Below, one piece after another: positions 41,401 through 45,474 of a stretch of 64,000 nt of DNA. Position numbers and translations under genes: made by a program. The stretch comes from Nectonema munidae (lineage: Eukaryota; Nematomorpha; Nectonematoida; Nectonematidae), in contig JAUIRK010000043.1 in NCBI GenBank assembly GCA_030549495.1, positions 62,001-126,000 on the forward strand, read 5' to 3'. The notes beneath the pieces are model-generated. The model worked only from the letters and a program-made list of their open reading frames with translations. It was not told the origin of the DNA and searched no databases. How positions within the stretch are numbered: the first letter of the stretch is position 1; the number at the start of each line of letters is the position of its first letter.

Positions 41401-44400
41401 AAATGGAAAGGAACACGTTTATTTAAAAAAACAAGTGGTGACAAAATCCGTTTAACTTGGTAAAATGATTCTTTGCTAATTACTCTTATTTTTATGATAC
41501 GTTGGCACACCTTTTTCTATCACAGAATTATTAAGTAAACCAAGTTATTAAGTTTTTAGACAAACCGCAAATTTTATTAACACTGTCAGATATTTTCACA
41601 TCTTAAATCCAAACTATGAGTCCAGAAAAAAATAGCATGTTTGATTTGGTATAAAATATGTAAAAATTTTGATTGACAATTTTTGACATGAGTGGGTCAT
41701 TCGATTACCATGAAAATGGTATCAAAAGATGCAGCTAGCAATTTTAGGAAAAGTCACGAAATTTGAAGGGGGAGTGGGAGTTTTTAATGAAGGGGGAGTG
41801 GGAGTTTTATGCCCCAGCACTAATAGGCTTAAGACGATCGTGTAATTATTTTGTTTTTAATAAAATTATTTGATAACATAATCTTCGTGTATTTACAGTT
41901 AAACAACCCGGACAAACGTGTAAGCATAATGCGGGAATATGTTGAAGCCAATTTTCCATCCACTCCTCTTCTTCATTACGCAACAGAAGTTGAGAAGATC
42001 ACCACTTCTAAAGTAAGCATAGATTATTATCATTCTCCAAACTCACTTTTTTATTATATCTAAACAATGTCAATTTTAACCAAATCTTAGTTGCTATATA
42101 ATTTTATTTCCCCGTTGTTATTTGCTTAAATTTTTGTTTCTAAATGTTTTTTAGTGGGCCGACAGTGCATGAACGAACATGTTTTAGAGGATAAGCTGTG
42201 ATAGCCGGTTGTTGTTGTTACCCGCAACGTTACACTATTTCGCTATTAGTGTAGTCTATCAGTTCAAAAAAAGAAAACCATTCTTTGAACTGGGAAAGTA
42301 TATCCATCGCTGAAACCTTGGACCATAAATGGATGAGTTTAAGTGTTGTATGGATGTGTGGGCAGTTGAAGGGGTGGTGTGTGTTGTGTACGTGTTGATT
42401 GCAAAGTGGACAGCGCGGATTTGTATGTCTTTTGAATCAATTTTATGAAGATACTGATCGACAAATGTGATTTATTTTATTGACCTGTTTGATTTTGATG
42501 ATCTTATGATTCGCGGCCCATAAGACGGCTCTACAGCGAGTCGGATTTTCAGTCGCTTCTTATCAAAATCAACGCAAGCCCCTCTATATTTTCTTTACCA
42601 TATTTTTTGTTTTATGAATATGACTTGAAATCGAAATGAAGTTTTCGTAAAGCGTTTTTCCTATTATATGATTCTAGAGCACGAAAAATATTGAGGTAAA
42701 AATGTTGAAAAATGCACCTTATAATATTGACTTTATTAACTTAAAAAAACAAAAAAATTGATAAAAAAAAAAAGACTTTATAAAACGTTTATCTAACTAA
42801 ATAAAAACTTTATTTTACGAAGATCAACTGATATCAGGTAAAATATAATTATAATTCATAAGTAAGTATTTACAAACATTCTTGTCATTAAAGTTGCGAT
42901 TGTTGAGCATAGAAGAACTTCTTTCAACTTTTATTGATGTGGCTGTTAATTTACAAGTAAGTTCTCTTCATAATTATCTCAACGTCGTTATCTTCTAATC
43001 TTTTCTGAATGTATATATTTAAATCACACACATCATTTTGTATGTTCAGTTGTGATAAATCTTCATATGCTTTCTTAACACAATAACCTTCATTTTTGTA
43101 TTTTTCAACCAAATCCAGTAAAGGTTTGTACTTCAAAATGTCTTTTAAATCGTCTGGAAGAGAAGAAACAACAAGGGCTTTTTTTGCTCTATCAATAATA
43201 AGTCTCACATCAAAGAAGTCAAACACAATTCTTTTGACTTCAACAAACTTTGCGACATACCAAACTCTGACTTTAAAGAGGATGCCCATCTAGTTACAAT
43301 GGATTTAGGTGGTAAGCCTATTTCGTTGAAAATCTTTTGTGTCTGTTTGTTCTTAACTATCAACATTTTGATACTAGCTATCAAATTATCTACACTTTCA
43401 AATTTTGATCTCACATTCAAGCAACAGTTATGCAATAAATGTGCTAAGCAAAAAACATGAAAGAAACGGGGGTACAAAATTTTTAACGTTTTTCCAGCTT
43501 TTTTCATTTAGGTAGCTGCATCACTAATGAGAAGCACAAAATTTTCTATTTCTAAGTACACTTTATTTTGTCAACTATTCAATTAATTTTTTGACTATTT
43601 ACTGAATTAGAACAGCAAACAGAATCAATTAAATACGCTTTTTTGGTAAACTTAGATCTCCAACCAAAACATTTACATAATACTTATTTCCAAACGAGGA
43701 CTCATCTATAATTAGAAATAAAAAAATATTTATCTTTTCTTTGATACTTTTTTTTATGTAATGTAATATCGACAAGAATTTGCATTTGGGCCATTGTACC
43801 CCATACATTTGAACAAATCTTTAATTGAAGGATGATTCAATTTATTCAAAGTATATTTGCTGACAAAAAAAGATTGTTACTTTCTTTACAAAGTTATTAT
43901 CACTAATAAACGTTTGAACAGAAGTATCACATTTTGAATTCTTTTTAGTTGAACGTTTTTCAGTCTTTCTATGACTTTCAACAAAAAAATATTCATTTAA
44001 TATCATTTTTAGGAGTTGAAGTAAACTCTTCAGGAAGTTTAAATATGATTTCTTTAACTTTTTGTGAAGAAGACTTTGCAGTTTACAGTTATGAAATGTT
44101 AACACTCTCTCTTTGAGCTGGCCCTTTTTTGCCTTATTCACAACTGAGTGTAATAGAAAATTTTTTTATGCCACAACTGTATACATCACACGTACACAAA
44201 TGCGACCAAACAAAGACGCGCAATAATCCCACTTTTGTCCAAAAGTTTTACATGACTTTGGCAAAAATGATTGTTCCAAAACTTATAATTTTTTTGAAAG
44301 TATTCATGAAATTTATCAATTTTTTCGTCTTGTTTTAACTCACTTTTATAACATCTTCTACAAATCTGTATACTCTCATACTCATTCAGTATTAATATAA

Positions 44401-45066
44401 AACTGTTATTAACATATTCATAATTATGTGTATTGTGAGTGAAGTTTTACTCCTACATATTTTATTAACCTATTCATTAAACTTTTTCCTCTTTATAAAT
44501 TTTTGAATTTAAGGTATCGAAGCTCCAATCAGTGTAAGGATATTTTGAATATTTTTCAATAAAAACTATTAGAAATTGACTTTATTGACTTTATATTTTT
44601 GTTTGATTCACACTTTATCTAGTTAAAAATCTGTTTTGACTTTTTCAAAGGTTCTTAGAGATTAATTTTATAGAAATTAACTTTTTCGTGCTCTAATGAT
44701 TACTCTTGAAAAATAATTGTACAAAATAAAGCACAATTTTTTGGCCTTTCTTGTTATTTTTTCGAAACAATTTTTATATCATAATATTTTTACATTTTCT
44801 AGAAACCAAATTTAATATTGAATGTTGATGGGTTTATTGGAACAGCTTTTGTTGATCTGTTGAGAACTTGTGGATGCTTCACACCTGAAGAATGTCGTGA
44901 ATACATTGAAATCGGTGCACTAAATGGACTTTTTGTTTTGGGTAGAAGTATAGGATTTATTGGCCATTATTTGGATCAAAGACGATTAAACCAAGGACTT
45001 TACAGACATCCATGGGACGACATTTCCTATGTTTTACCTGAAGAAGCTTCCTTGAATGGTCTATGA
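8287..45066 (+). CDS. ACLY: ATP-citrate synthase (ATP-citrate lyase), complete 23-exon gene
   Basis: Cytosolic enzyme making acetyl-CoA and oxaloacetate from citrate, CoA and ATP, feeding lipid synthesis and histone acetylation. I assembled 23 coding exons by matching frame and GT/AG borders. Their lengths sum to 3348 nt (1115 codons plus stop), against 1101 residues in human ACLY, and every intron phase agrees with its neighbour. Order: ATP-grasp/citrate-binding half (exons 1-10), flexible Ser/Asp-rich linker (exons 11-12), succinyl-CoA-synthetase-alpha-like half with the phospho-histidine motif VQFGHAGA (His about residue 770, equivalent to human His760; exon 18), and the citrate-synthase-like domain with GIGHRVKS (exons 19-23). 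The start MSAKGIN matches the conserved family start MSAK. Exons are listed separately. Introns range from 57 bases to about 7.4 kb, and the long ones are swollen by transposons. No internal stop or frameshift was seen, so the gene looks functional. Confidence 0.97.
8452..10590 (+). other. ACLY intron 1
   Basis: AT-rich. It holds a pogo-type end at 9957 and an unusual homopolymer-rich block at 10030-10310, both listed separately. A diffuse stretch at about 9450-9690 repeats words such as agtcggaagtgagag that recur near 14110 and 56870. Nothing else is recognisable. Confidence 0.5.
9957..10025 (+). mobile_element. Pogo-type terminal fragment
   Basis: CAGTAGACCCCGGTTAACTC after TA, followed by words of the type ATAACTCGGATATCGGATAA, the usual look of a pogo/Tigger terminal repeat. 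No opposite end was found before the homopolymer block, so this is a truncated or misassembled copy. Confidence 0.6.
10591..10713 (+). CDS. ACLY: ACLY exon 2
   Basis: Acceptor ttattttcag, donor gttctt, phase 0 at both ends. Contains the nearly invariant ATP-grasp segment [14 protein letters not shown]. Confidence 0.95.
10772..10834 (+). CDS. ACLY: ACLY exon 3
   Basis: 63-nt exon between acceptor tgctttag and donor gttagt. Codes [20 protein letters not shown], matching the family segment with FLIEPFVPH. The preceding intron is only 58 bases. Confidence 0.92.
11162..11924. mobile_element. Pogo-type non-autonomous element (MITE)
   Basis: About 763 bp with imperfect terminal inverted repeats: cgtaaaacctcgttatctcg on the left and cagtgaaacttcgatatctc inverted on the right, flanked by TA on both sides. 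Extra internal copies of the ttcgagatatc word lie near both ends. No transposase was found. It sits in ACLY intron 3 (10835-12285), which otherwise shows nothing. Confidence 0.75.
12286..12384 (+). CDS. ACLY: ACLY exon 4
   Basis: Acceptor tttgtttag, donor gttttg. Codes the ATP-grasp strand pair [10 protein letters not shown] and the glycine-rich [11 protein letters not shown]. Confidence 0.95.
12444..12553 (+). CDS. ACLY: ACLY exon 5
   Basis: Follows a 59-base intron that reads open except for one stop just before the acceptor (gcaataaag). Codes ASKLKVGIS and ends LKNIPPTNQ with two bases of the next codon before donor gtatct. This stretch is poorly conserved in the family. Confidence 0.88.
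12554..13900 (+). other. ACLY intron 5
   Basis: Holds a MITE at 13682-13810, a run of 14 G at about 13555 and a short repeat at about 13455-13515 (gatcagaaactcacatattt) that recurs with changes near 58750. A more GC-rich block at 13050-13170 opens with caggggcgtggctgagggct, which resembles an hAT end, but no partner end was found. Confidence 0.45.
13682..13810. mobile_element. TTAA MITE with ATGTTCC hairpin, copy A
   Basis: 129 bp between two TTAA words (13678-13681, 13811-13814). Terminal repeats CCCATTTACGACC and (inverted) CCCATTTAAGACC. Next to the left end is a perfect 7-bp hairpin ATGTTCC-tattt-tGGAACAT at 13696-13715. Three CGTCTGC words follow. About 95% like the copy at 60187. Piggybac-type target site. 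Confidence 0.88.
13901..13980 (+). CDS. ACLY: ACLY exon 6
   Basis: Acceptor tctttttaag, donor gtaaga. Codes [20 protein letters not shown] followed by LEINPL, the conserved ATP-grasp core carrying the metal-binding region. Confidence 0.94.
13981..16437 (+). other. ACLY intron 6
   Basis: Holds a decayed TTAA MITE (14284-14390) and a patch at 14100-14260 rich in gagtcgg/gactcc words, a motif recurring near 9590, 56880 and 58690. An open frame at 16088-16453 on the minus strand runs into exon 7 and has no family resemblance. Nothing else is recognisable. Confidence 0.45.
14284..14390. mobile_element. Decayed TTAA MITE related to the CGTCTGC family
   Basis: The right end gatcgtaaacgg precedes TTAA (14391). 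Internal words cgtctgcatttgt and gatatcgtctgatt match the MITEs at 13682 and 60187, but the left end is not well preserved. The 10-bp word TTAATATATG occurs on both sides. Confidence 0.5.
16438..16568 (+). CDS. ACLY: ACLY exon 7
   Basis: Acceptor tttcaatag, donor gtatca. Codes [33 protein letters not shown] and ends AMPE (phase 0). It closes the nucleotide-binding module. Confidence 0.95.
16569..17729 (+). other. ACLY intron 7
   Basis: About 1.2 kb of AT-rich sequence with no recognisable gene or element. Confidence 0.4.
17730..17848 (+). CDS. ACLY: ACLY exon 8
   Basis: Acceptor attttatag, donor gtaaaa. Codes [20 protein letters not shown] and [19 protein letters not shown], highly conserved in the citrate-binding half. 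Confidence 0.96.
17849..18643 (+). other. ACLY intron 8
   Basis: About 0.8 kb, AT-rich. No repeat, gene or element is recognisable. Confidence 0.4.
18644..18780 (+). CDS. ACLY: ACLY exon 9
   Basis: Codes [20 protein letters not shown] then [20 protein letters not shown]. Acceptor ttgaaaag is purine-rich and weak-looking, but the phase and family match are exact. Donor gtattt. Confidence 0.94.
19208..19387 (+). CDS. ACLY: ACLY exon 10
   Basis: Acceptor ttcttctag, donor gttcga. Codes [20 protein letters not shown] and [15 protein letters not shown]. The following intron is the longest in the gene (7.4 kb) and is full of transposons. Confidence 0.95.
19499..21300 (-). mobile_element. Old piggyBac-type element, left part, split by a younger piggyBac
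   Basis: The left end reads CCCGTATTTTATCA, then a perfect 8-bp hairpin TTGTTGCG-tatg-CGCAACAA at 19513-19532. The minus strand carries transposase pieces in the usual order: acidic N-terminus ([20 protein letters not shown]; about 20880-21250), FDIDESMP (about 20480), [15 protein letters not shown] and LFTGVIRKN (about 20250-20370), and a C-terminal SCLKCNKCF zinc-binding motif (about 20120). Stops and frame changes are frequent and middle segments are missing. The part upstream of the N-terminus is cut off by the element at 21305 and should continue from 24634. Confidence 0.75.
21305..21666 (+). repeat. Tandem duplication of the left piggyBac end
   Basis: Two copies of about 180 bp, each opening cttcgcaggacggagtggga and sharing tttgtctagatca and the Lys-rich tract acaaactattattatttttt. 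They are about 90% alike by eye, so the duplication is not brand-new. Confidence 0.85.
21834..23569 (-). CDS. piggyBac transposase, two exons, uninterrupted
   Basis: DDE-type transposase that cuts and pastes at TTAA. Exon 1 is 23569-23214, exon 2 is 23166-21834. The 47-base gap has GT (gtaact) and AG (ttttttag) borders and would otherwise break the frame. Spliced, it codes 562 residues without a stop. Start [15 protein letters not shown] begins the acidic N-terminal region. Catalytic aspartates sit in [30 protein letters not shown] and [12 protein letters not shown]. The C-terminus is Cys-rich ([20 protein letters not shown]), as expected for the end-binding zinc domain. Length is normal for the family. 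An in-frame ATG further upstream (23671) is less likely because its extension is hydrophobic and unlike piggyBac. Confidence 0.88.
25890..26035 (+). pseudogene. Degenerate extra copy of ACLY exon 12 and its downstream intron edge
   Basis: The word gattctgccatgga starts an 79-base stretch that aligns with the second half of exon 12 (28011-28090) at roughly three quarters identity, and alignment continues into the intron (gtaact donor, tttgaaat, ctttcta-cattct, ttattcacg). It opens [17 protein letters not shown], close to [17 protein letters not shown], then a one-base deletion shifts the frame. No in-phase acceptor was found. It lies upstream of exon 11, so it is out of order for normal splicing. 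Confidence 0.75.
26531..26603 (-). repeat. tRNA-derived SINE head
   Basis: The minus strand reads like a tRNA gene promoter: A-box region GAGGTTAAACGGTTAGAAGC and B-box-like GGGTTTAAGCC about 40 bases later. The 3' end does not pair with the 5' GGCTGCG, so a functional tRNA is ruled out. Confidence 0.6.
26794..26963 (+). CDS. ACLY: ACLY exon 11
   Basis: Acceptor tactgttttag, donor gtaatt. Codes [20 protein letters not shown] (citrate-binding loop) and the start of the serine-rich linker, [14 protein letters not shown]. Confidence 0.95.
26964..27956 (+). other. ACLY intron 11
   Basis: About 1 kb of AT-rich intron. Nothing recognisable. Confidence 0.4.
27957..28090 (+). CDS. ACLY: ACLY exon 12 (flexible linker)
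   Basis: Acceptor tattttccag, donor gtaact. Codes [15 protein letters not shown] and [18 protein letters not shown], an acidic Ser/Thr-rich linker. In human ACLY the equivalent linker carries the regulatory phosphosites and an alternatively spliced exon. A degenerate copy of this exon lies upstream at 25890. Confidence 0.93.
28091..28851 (+). other. ACLY intron 12 with hAT-MITE-like start
   Basis: A sequence at about 28282 (taacgtagccagaaattttt, then gaaggggcca) resembles the left end of common hAT MITEs (CAGTGGCGTAGCCAG type), but its first bases and its partner end are not preserved. A 118-codon open frame here has no family match and is not called. Confidence 0.4.
28852..29024 (+). CDS. 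ACLY: ACLY exon 13
   Basis: Codes [20 protein letters not shown] then [20 protein letters not shown], the start of the CoA-binding half. Acceptor tattttttaag, donor gtaaaa. Confidence 0.95.
29101..29216 (+). CDS. ACLY: ACLY exon 14
   Basis: Acceptor tgtctttag, donor gtaact. Codes [20 protein letters not shown], conserved in the family. Confidence 0.94.
29217..30226 (+). other. ACLY intron 14
   Basis: About 1 kb, AT-rich. I see no gene, repeat or element. Confidence 0.4.
30227..30365 (+). CDS. ACLY: ACLY exon 15
   Basis: Acceptor tttacatag, donor gtacta. Codes [20 protein letters not shown] and [18 protein letters not shown], the CoA/phosphate-binding loops. Confidence 0.96.
30430..30592 (+). 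CDS. ACLY: ACLY exon 16
   Basis: Acceptor actctctag after a 64-base intron, donor gtaaga. Codes [10 protein letters not shown] and [20 protein letters not shown]. Confidence 0.96.
30593..31338 (+). other. ACLY intron 16
   Basis: About 0.75 kb, AT-rich, nothing recognisable. Confidence 0.4.
31339..31531 (+). CDS. ACLY: ACLY exon 17
   Basis: Acceptor atttttag, donor gtaagc. Codes [31 protein letters not shown] and [13 protein letters not shown], leading into the catalytic histidine segment. Confidence 0.95.
31532..32516 (+). other. ACLY intron 17
   Basis: About 1 kb, AT-rich, nothing recognisable. Confidence 0.4.
32517..32741 (+). CDS. ACLY: ACLY exon 18 (catalytic histidine)
   Basis: Acceptor atttcttag, donor gtaagg. 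Opens [20 protein letters not shown]. The histidine here (about residue 770) is the residue phosphorylated during catalysis in the family. Ends [14 protein letters not shown]. Confidence 0.96.
32793..32840 (+). mobile_element. hAT-type MITE end
   Basis: CAGTGGTTTTCAACCCTGTA is the standard look of a hAT non-autonomous terminal repeat. The other end was not identified in the rest of intron 18. Confidence 0.45.
33328..34640 (-). mobile_element. hAT transposon remnant with CGGBP1-like zinc finger
   Basis: The right-hand end on the minus strand begins CAGGGCGAACAAAAAATGAC at 33328. Minus-strand coding pieces, in order: [20 protein letters not shown] then RASQKHKKN (about 34440-34540; a C2H2-type finger like that of CGGBP1), then a 225-codon open stretch with [36 protein letters not shown] and [14 protein letters not shown] (33737-34414), then the C-terminal hAT dimerisation motif [20 protein letters not shown] (33482-33718). 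There is a stop before the finger and a frame break between the last two pieces. The upstream end was not found. Confidence 0.8.
35450..37849 (-). mobile_element. piggyBac element, recently inactivated
   Basis: The right end is CCGTTTAGTGTCCAATAAGC (inverted), with TTAA at 37850-37853. The left end CCGTTTAATGTTAGATGTTC begins at 35450, its TTAA mutated. Three perfect ATGTTCC-6-GGAACAT hairpins lie at 35464-35483, 35801-35820 and 37698-37717. They share the stem sequence of the MITEs at 13682 and 60187. About 2.4 kb. Confidence 0.82.
35861..37507 (-). pseudogene. piggyBac transposase with two frameshifts
   Basis: The minus strand starts [20 protein letters not shown] with an acidic N-terminus and reads open to LSIDGTILW at about 36779. 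It resumes in another frame as [20 protein letters not shown], with the catalytic segments [18 protein letters not shown] and [19 protein letters not shown], to 36103. A second one-base shift at a run of A leads into [20 protein letters not shown] and the C-terminal [16 protein letters not shown]. Only two breaks in about 550 codons imply recent loss of function. Confidence 0.87.
37854..39298 (+). other. ACLY intron 18, right part
   Basis: AT-rich with many runs of A and T. A phrase at about 38600 (gaccacatgaccttttataa) resembles the end region of the hAT at 33328, but no terminal repeat is clear. Nothing else is recognisable. Confidence 0.35.
39299..39453 (+). CDS. ACLY: ACLY exon 19
   Basis: Acceptor ttttgtag, donor gtatta. 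Codes [20 protein letters not shown] and the start of the citrate-synthase-like domain. It follows a 6.5-kb intron with hAT and piggyBac remains. Confidence 0.95.
39454..40459 (+). other. ACLY intron 19
   Basis: About 1 kb. The word ttcaacggcgaga occurs twice (about 40176 and 40204), and nothing else is recognised. Confidence 0.4.
40460..40610 (+). CDS. ACLY: ACLY exon 20
   Basis: Acceptor tgaactag, donor gtgagt. Codes [20 protein letters not shown] and [20 protein letters not shown], the citrate-synthase-like active-site region. Confidence 0.96.
40661..40804 (+). CDS. ACLY: ACLY exon 21
   Basis: Acceptor cactttcag after a 50-base intron, donor gttaga. Codes [20 protein letters not shown] and [12 protein letters not shown]. 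Confidence 0.95.
40805..41539 (+). other. ACLY intron 21, left part
   Basis: A slightly GC-richer block at about 41195-41350 reads open ([12 protein letters not shown]...), with no family resemblance that I recognise. It could be a fragment of a repeat. The rest is AT-rich intron. Confidence 0.35.
41540..41828 (-). mobile_element. Short foldback-family fragment with one end, in ACLY intron 21
   Basis: The terminus at 41828 reads (minus strand) CCTATTAGTGCTGGGGCATA and is followed by TTAA (41829-41832). Inward come the family words gctgcatcttttgatacc and a truncated repeat unit (aaaccgcaaattttatt). Its left end near 41540 lacks a recognisable terminal repeat. An internal direct duplication repeats gggggagtgggagttttt. 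Confidence 0.7.
41899..42012 (+). CDS. ACLY: ACLY exon 22
   Basis: Acceptor tatttacag, donor gtaagc. Codes [20 protein letters not shown] and [12 protein letters not shown]. Confidence 0.95.
42278..42418 (-). mobile_element. LINE (non-LTR retrotransposon) 3' remnant
   Basis: The minus strand reads [20 protein letters not shown] then [18 protein letters not shown] Cys-Cys-His-Cys motif followed by a short helical tail is typical of the end of LINE ORF2 proteins. No reverse transcriptase domain is present, so only the tail survived, within a GC-richer patch of 42130-42560. Confidence 0.6.
42677..44694 (-). mobile_element. Second hAT element of the CGGBP1-like type, inactivated
   Basis: Terminal repeats TAGAGCACGAAAAA and (inverted) TAGAGCACGAAAAA bracket about 2 kb. 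ATGATT occurs just outside both ends, a partial target duplication. Minus-strand coding pieces include [40 protein letters not shown] and [15 protein letters not shown] (43205-43507), close to the hAT at 33328, plus [11 protein letters not shown] upstream (about 43830). Stops and frame changes are many. It lies in ACLY intron 22. Confidence 0.8.
44803..45066 (+). CDS. ACLY: ACLY exon 23 with stop
   Basis: Acceptor ttttctag. Codes [40 protein letters not shown] and [14 protein letters not shown], then EASLNGL and stop. The C-terminus matches animal ACLY almost to the end. Confidence 0.97.
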   Translation, partial: KPNLILNVDGFIGTAFVDLLRTCGCFTPEECREYIEIGALNGLFVLGRSIGFIGHYLDQRRLNQGLYRHPWDDISYVLPEEASLNGL

Positions 45067-45194
45067 ATTTTTGACTCATTTTAGCACTCATCGCTCATTT
45101 GGCAATATACTAATTTTTCTTTTCTAGTCTACAAAAGATCTGTGTTGTTCTTTTACTCGTTTTTTTATTATTAATCAACCATTTTTTATTACGA

Positions 45195-45200
45195 AATAAA
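45195..45200 (+). terminator. Polyadenylation signal of ACLY
   Basis: AATAAA lies 129 bases after the ACLY stop. It is the first canonical signal downstream of the gene. Confidence 0.7.
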
Positions 45201-45218
45201 ACTGTTTAAAACGTAAAT

Positions 45219-45229
45219 TTTATTTTATT
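45219..45229 (-). terminator. Polyadenylation signal(s) of the vWA gene
   Basis: Two overlapping-strand AATAAA words (minus strand, at 45219-45224 and 45224-45229) lie 40-50 bases after the stop of the minus-strand vWA gene. They lie about 20-30 bases past the ACLY signal, so the two transcripts probably touch or overlap at their 3' ends. Confidence 0.6.
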
Positions 45230-45268
45230 TGTAGTATAAGAACAAGAAAGTATATTGAAAAGTGATAT

Positions 45269-45474
45269 TCAAACGTTGCTGTATTGATCAGATCTTTCAT
45301 TGTTGCTGTATTGATTAGTGTTTGAGTATTTGTGGTACATCTCTTCAATAGCATTTTTGAATTGGCAATAATGTAAAGATTTAATGATGTGTTGAGATTG
45401 TGGATAGGAAACCACATTTCTAATTTCATCGAAGTCAACTTGATTTGAAACTGGAACTGCAAATATCTCAACTC
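45269..45474 (-). CDS. vWA gene exon 5 with stop
   Basis: Acceptor tgttaag. Codes VEIFAVPVSNQVDFDEIRNV, then SQHIIKSLHYCQFKNAIEEM and a Asn/Ser-rich hydrophilic C-terminus before TGA. Confidence 0.87.
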
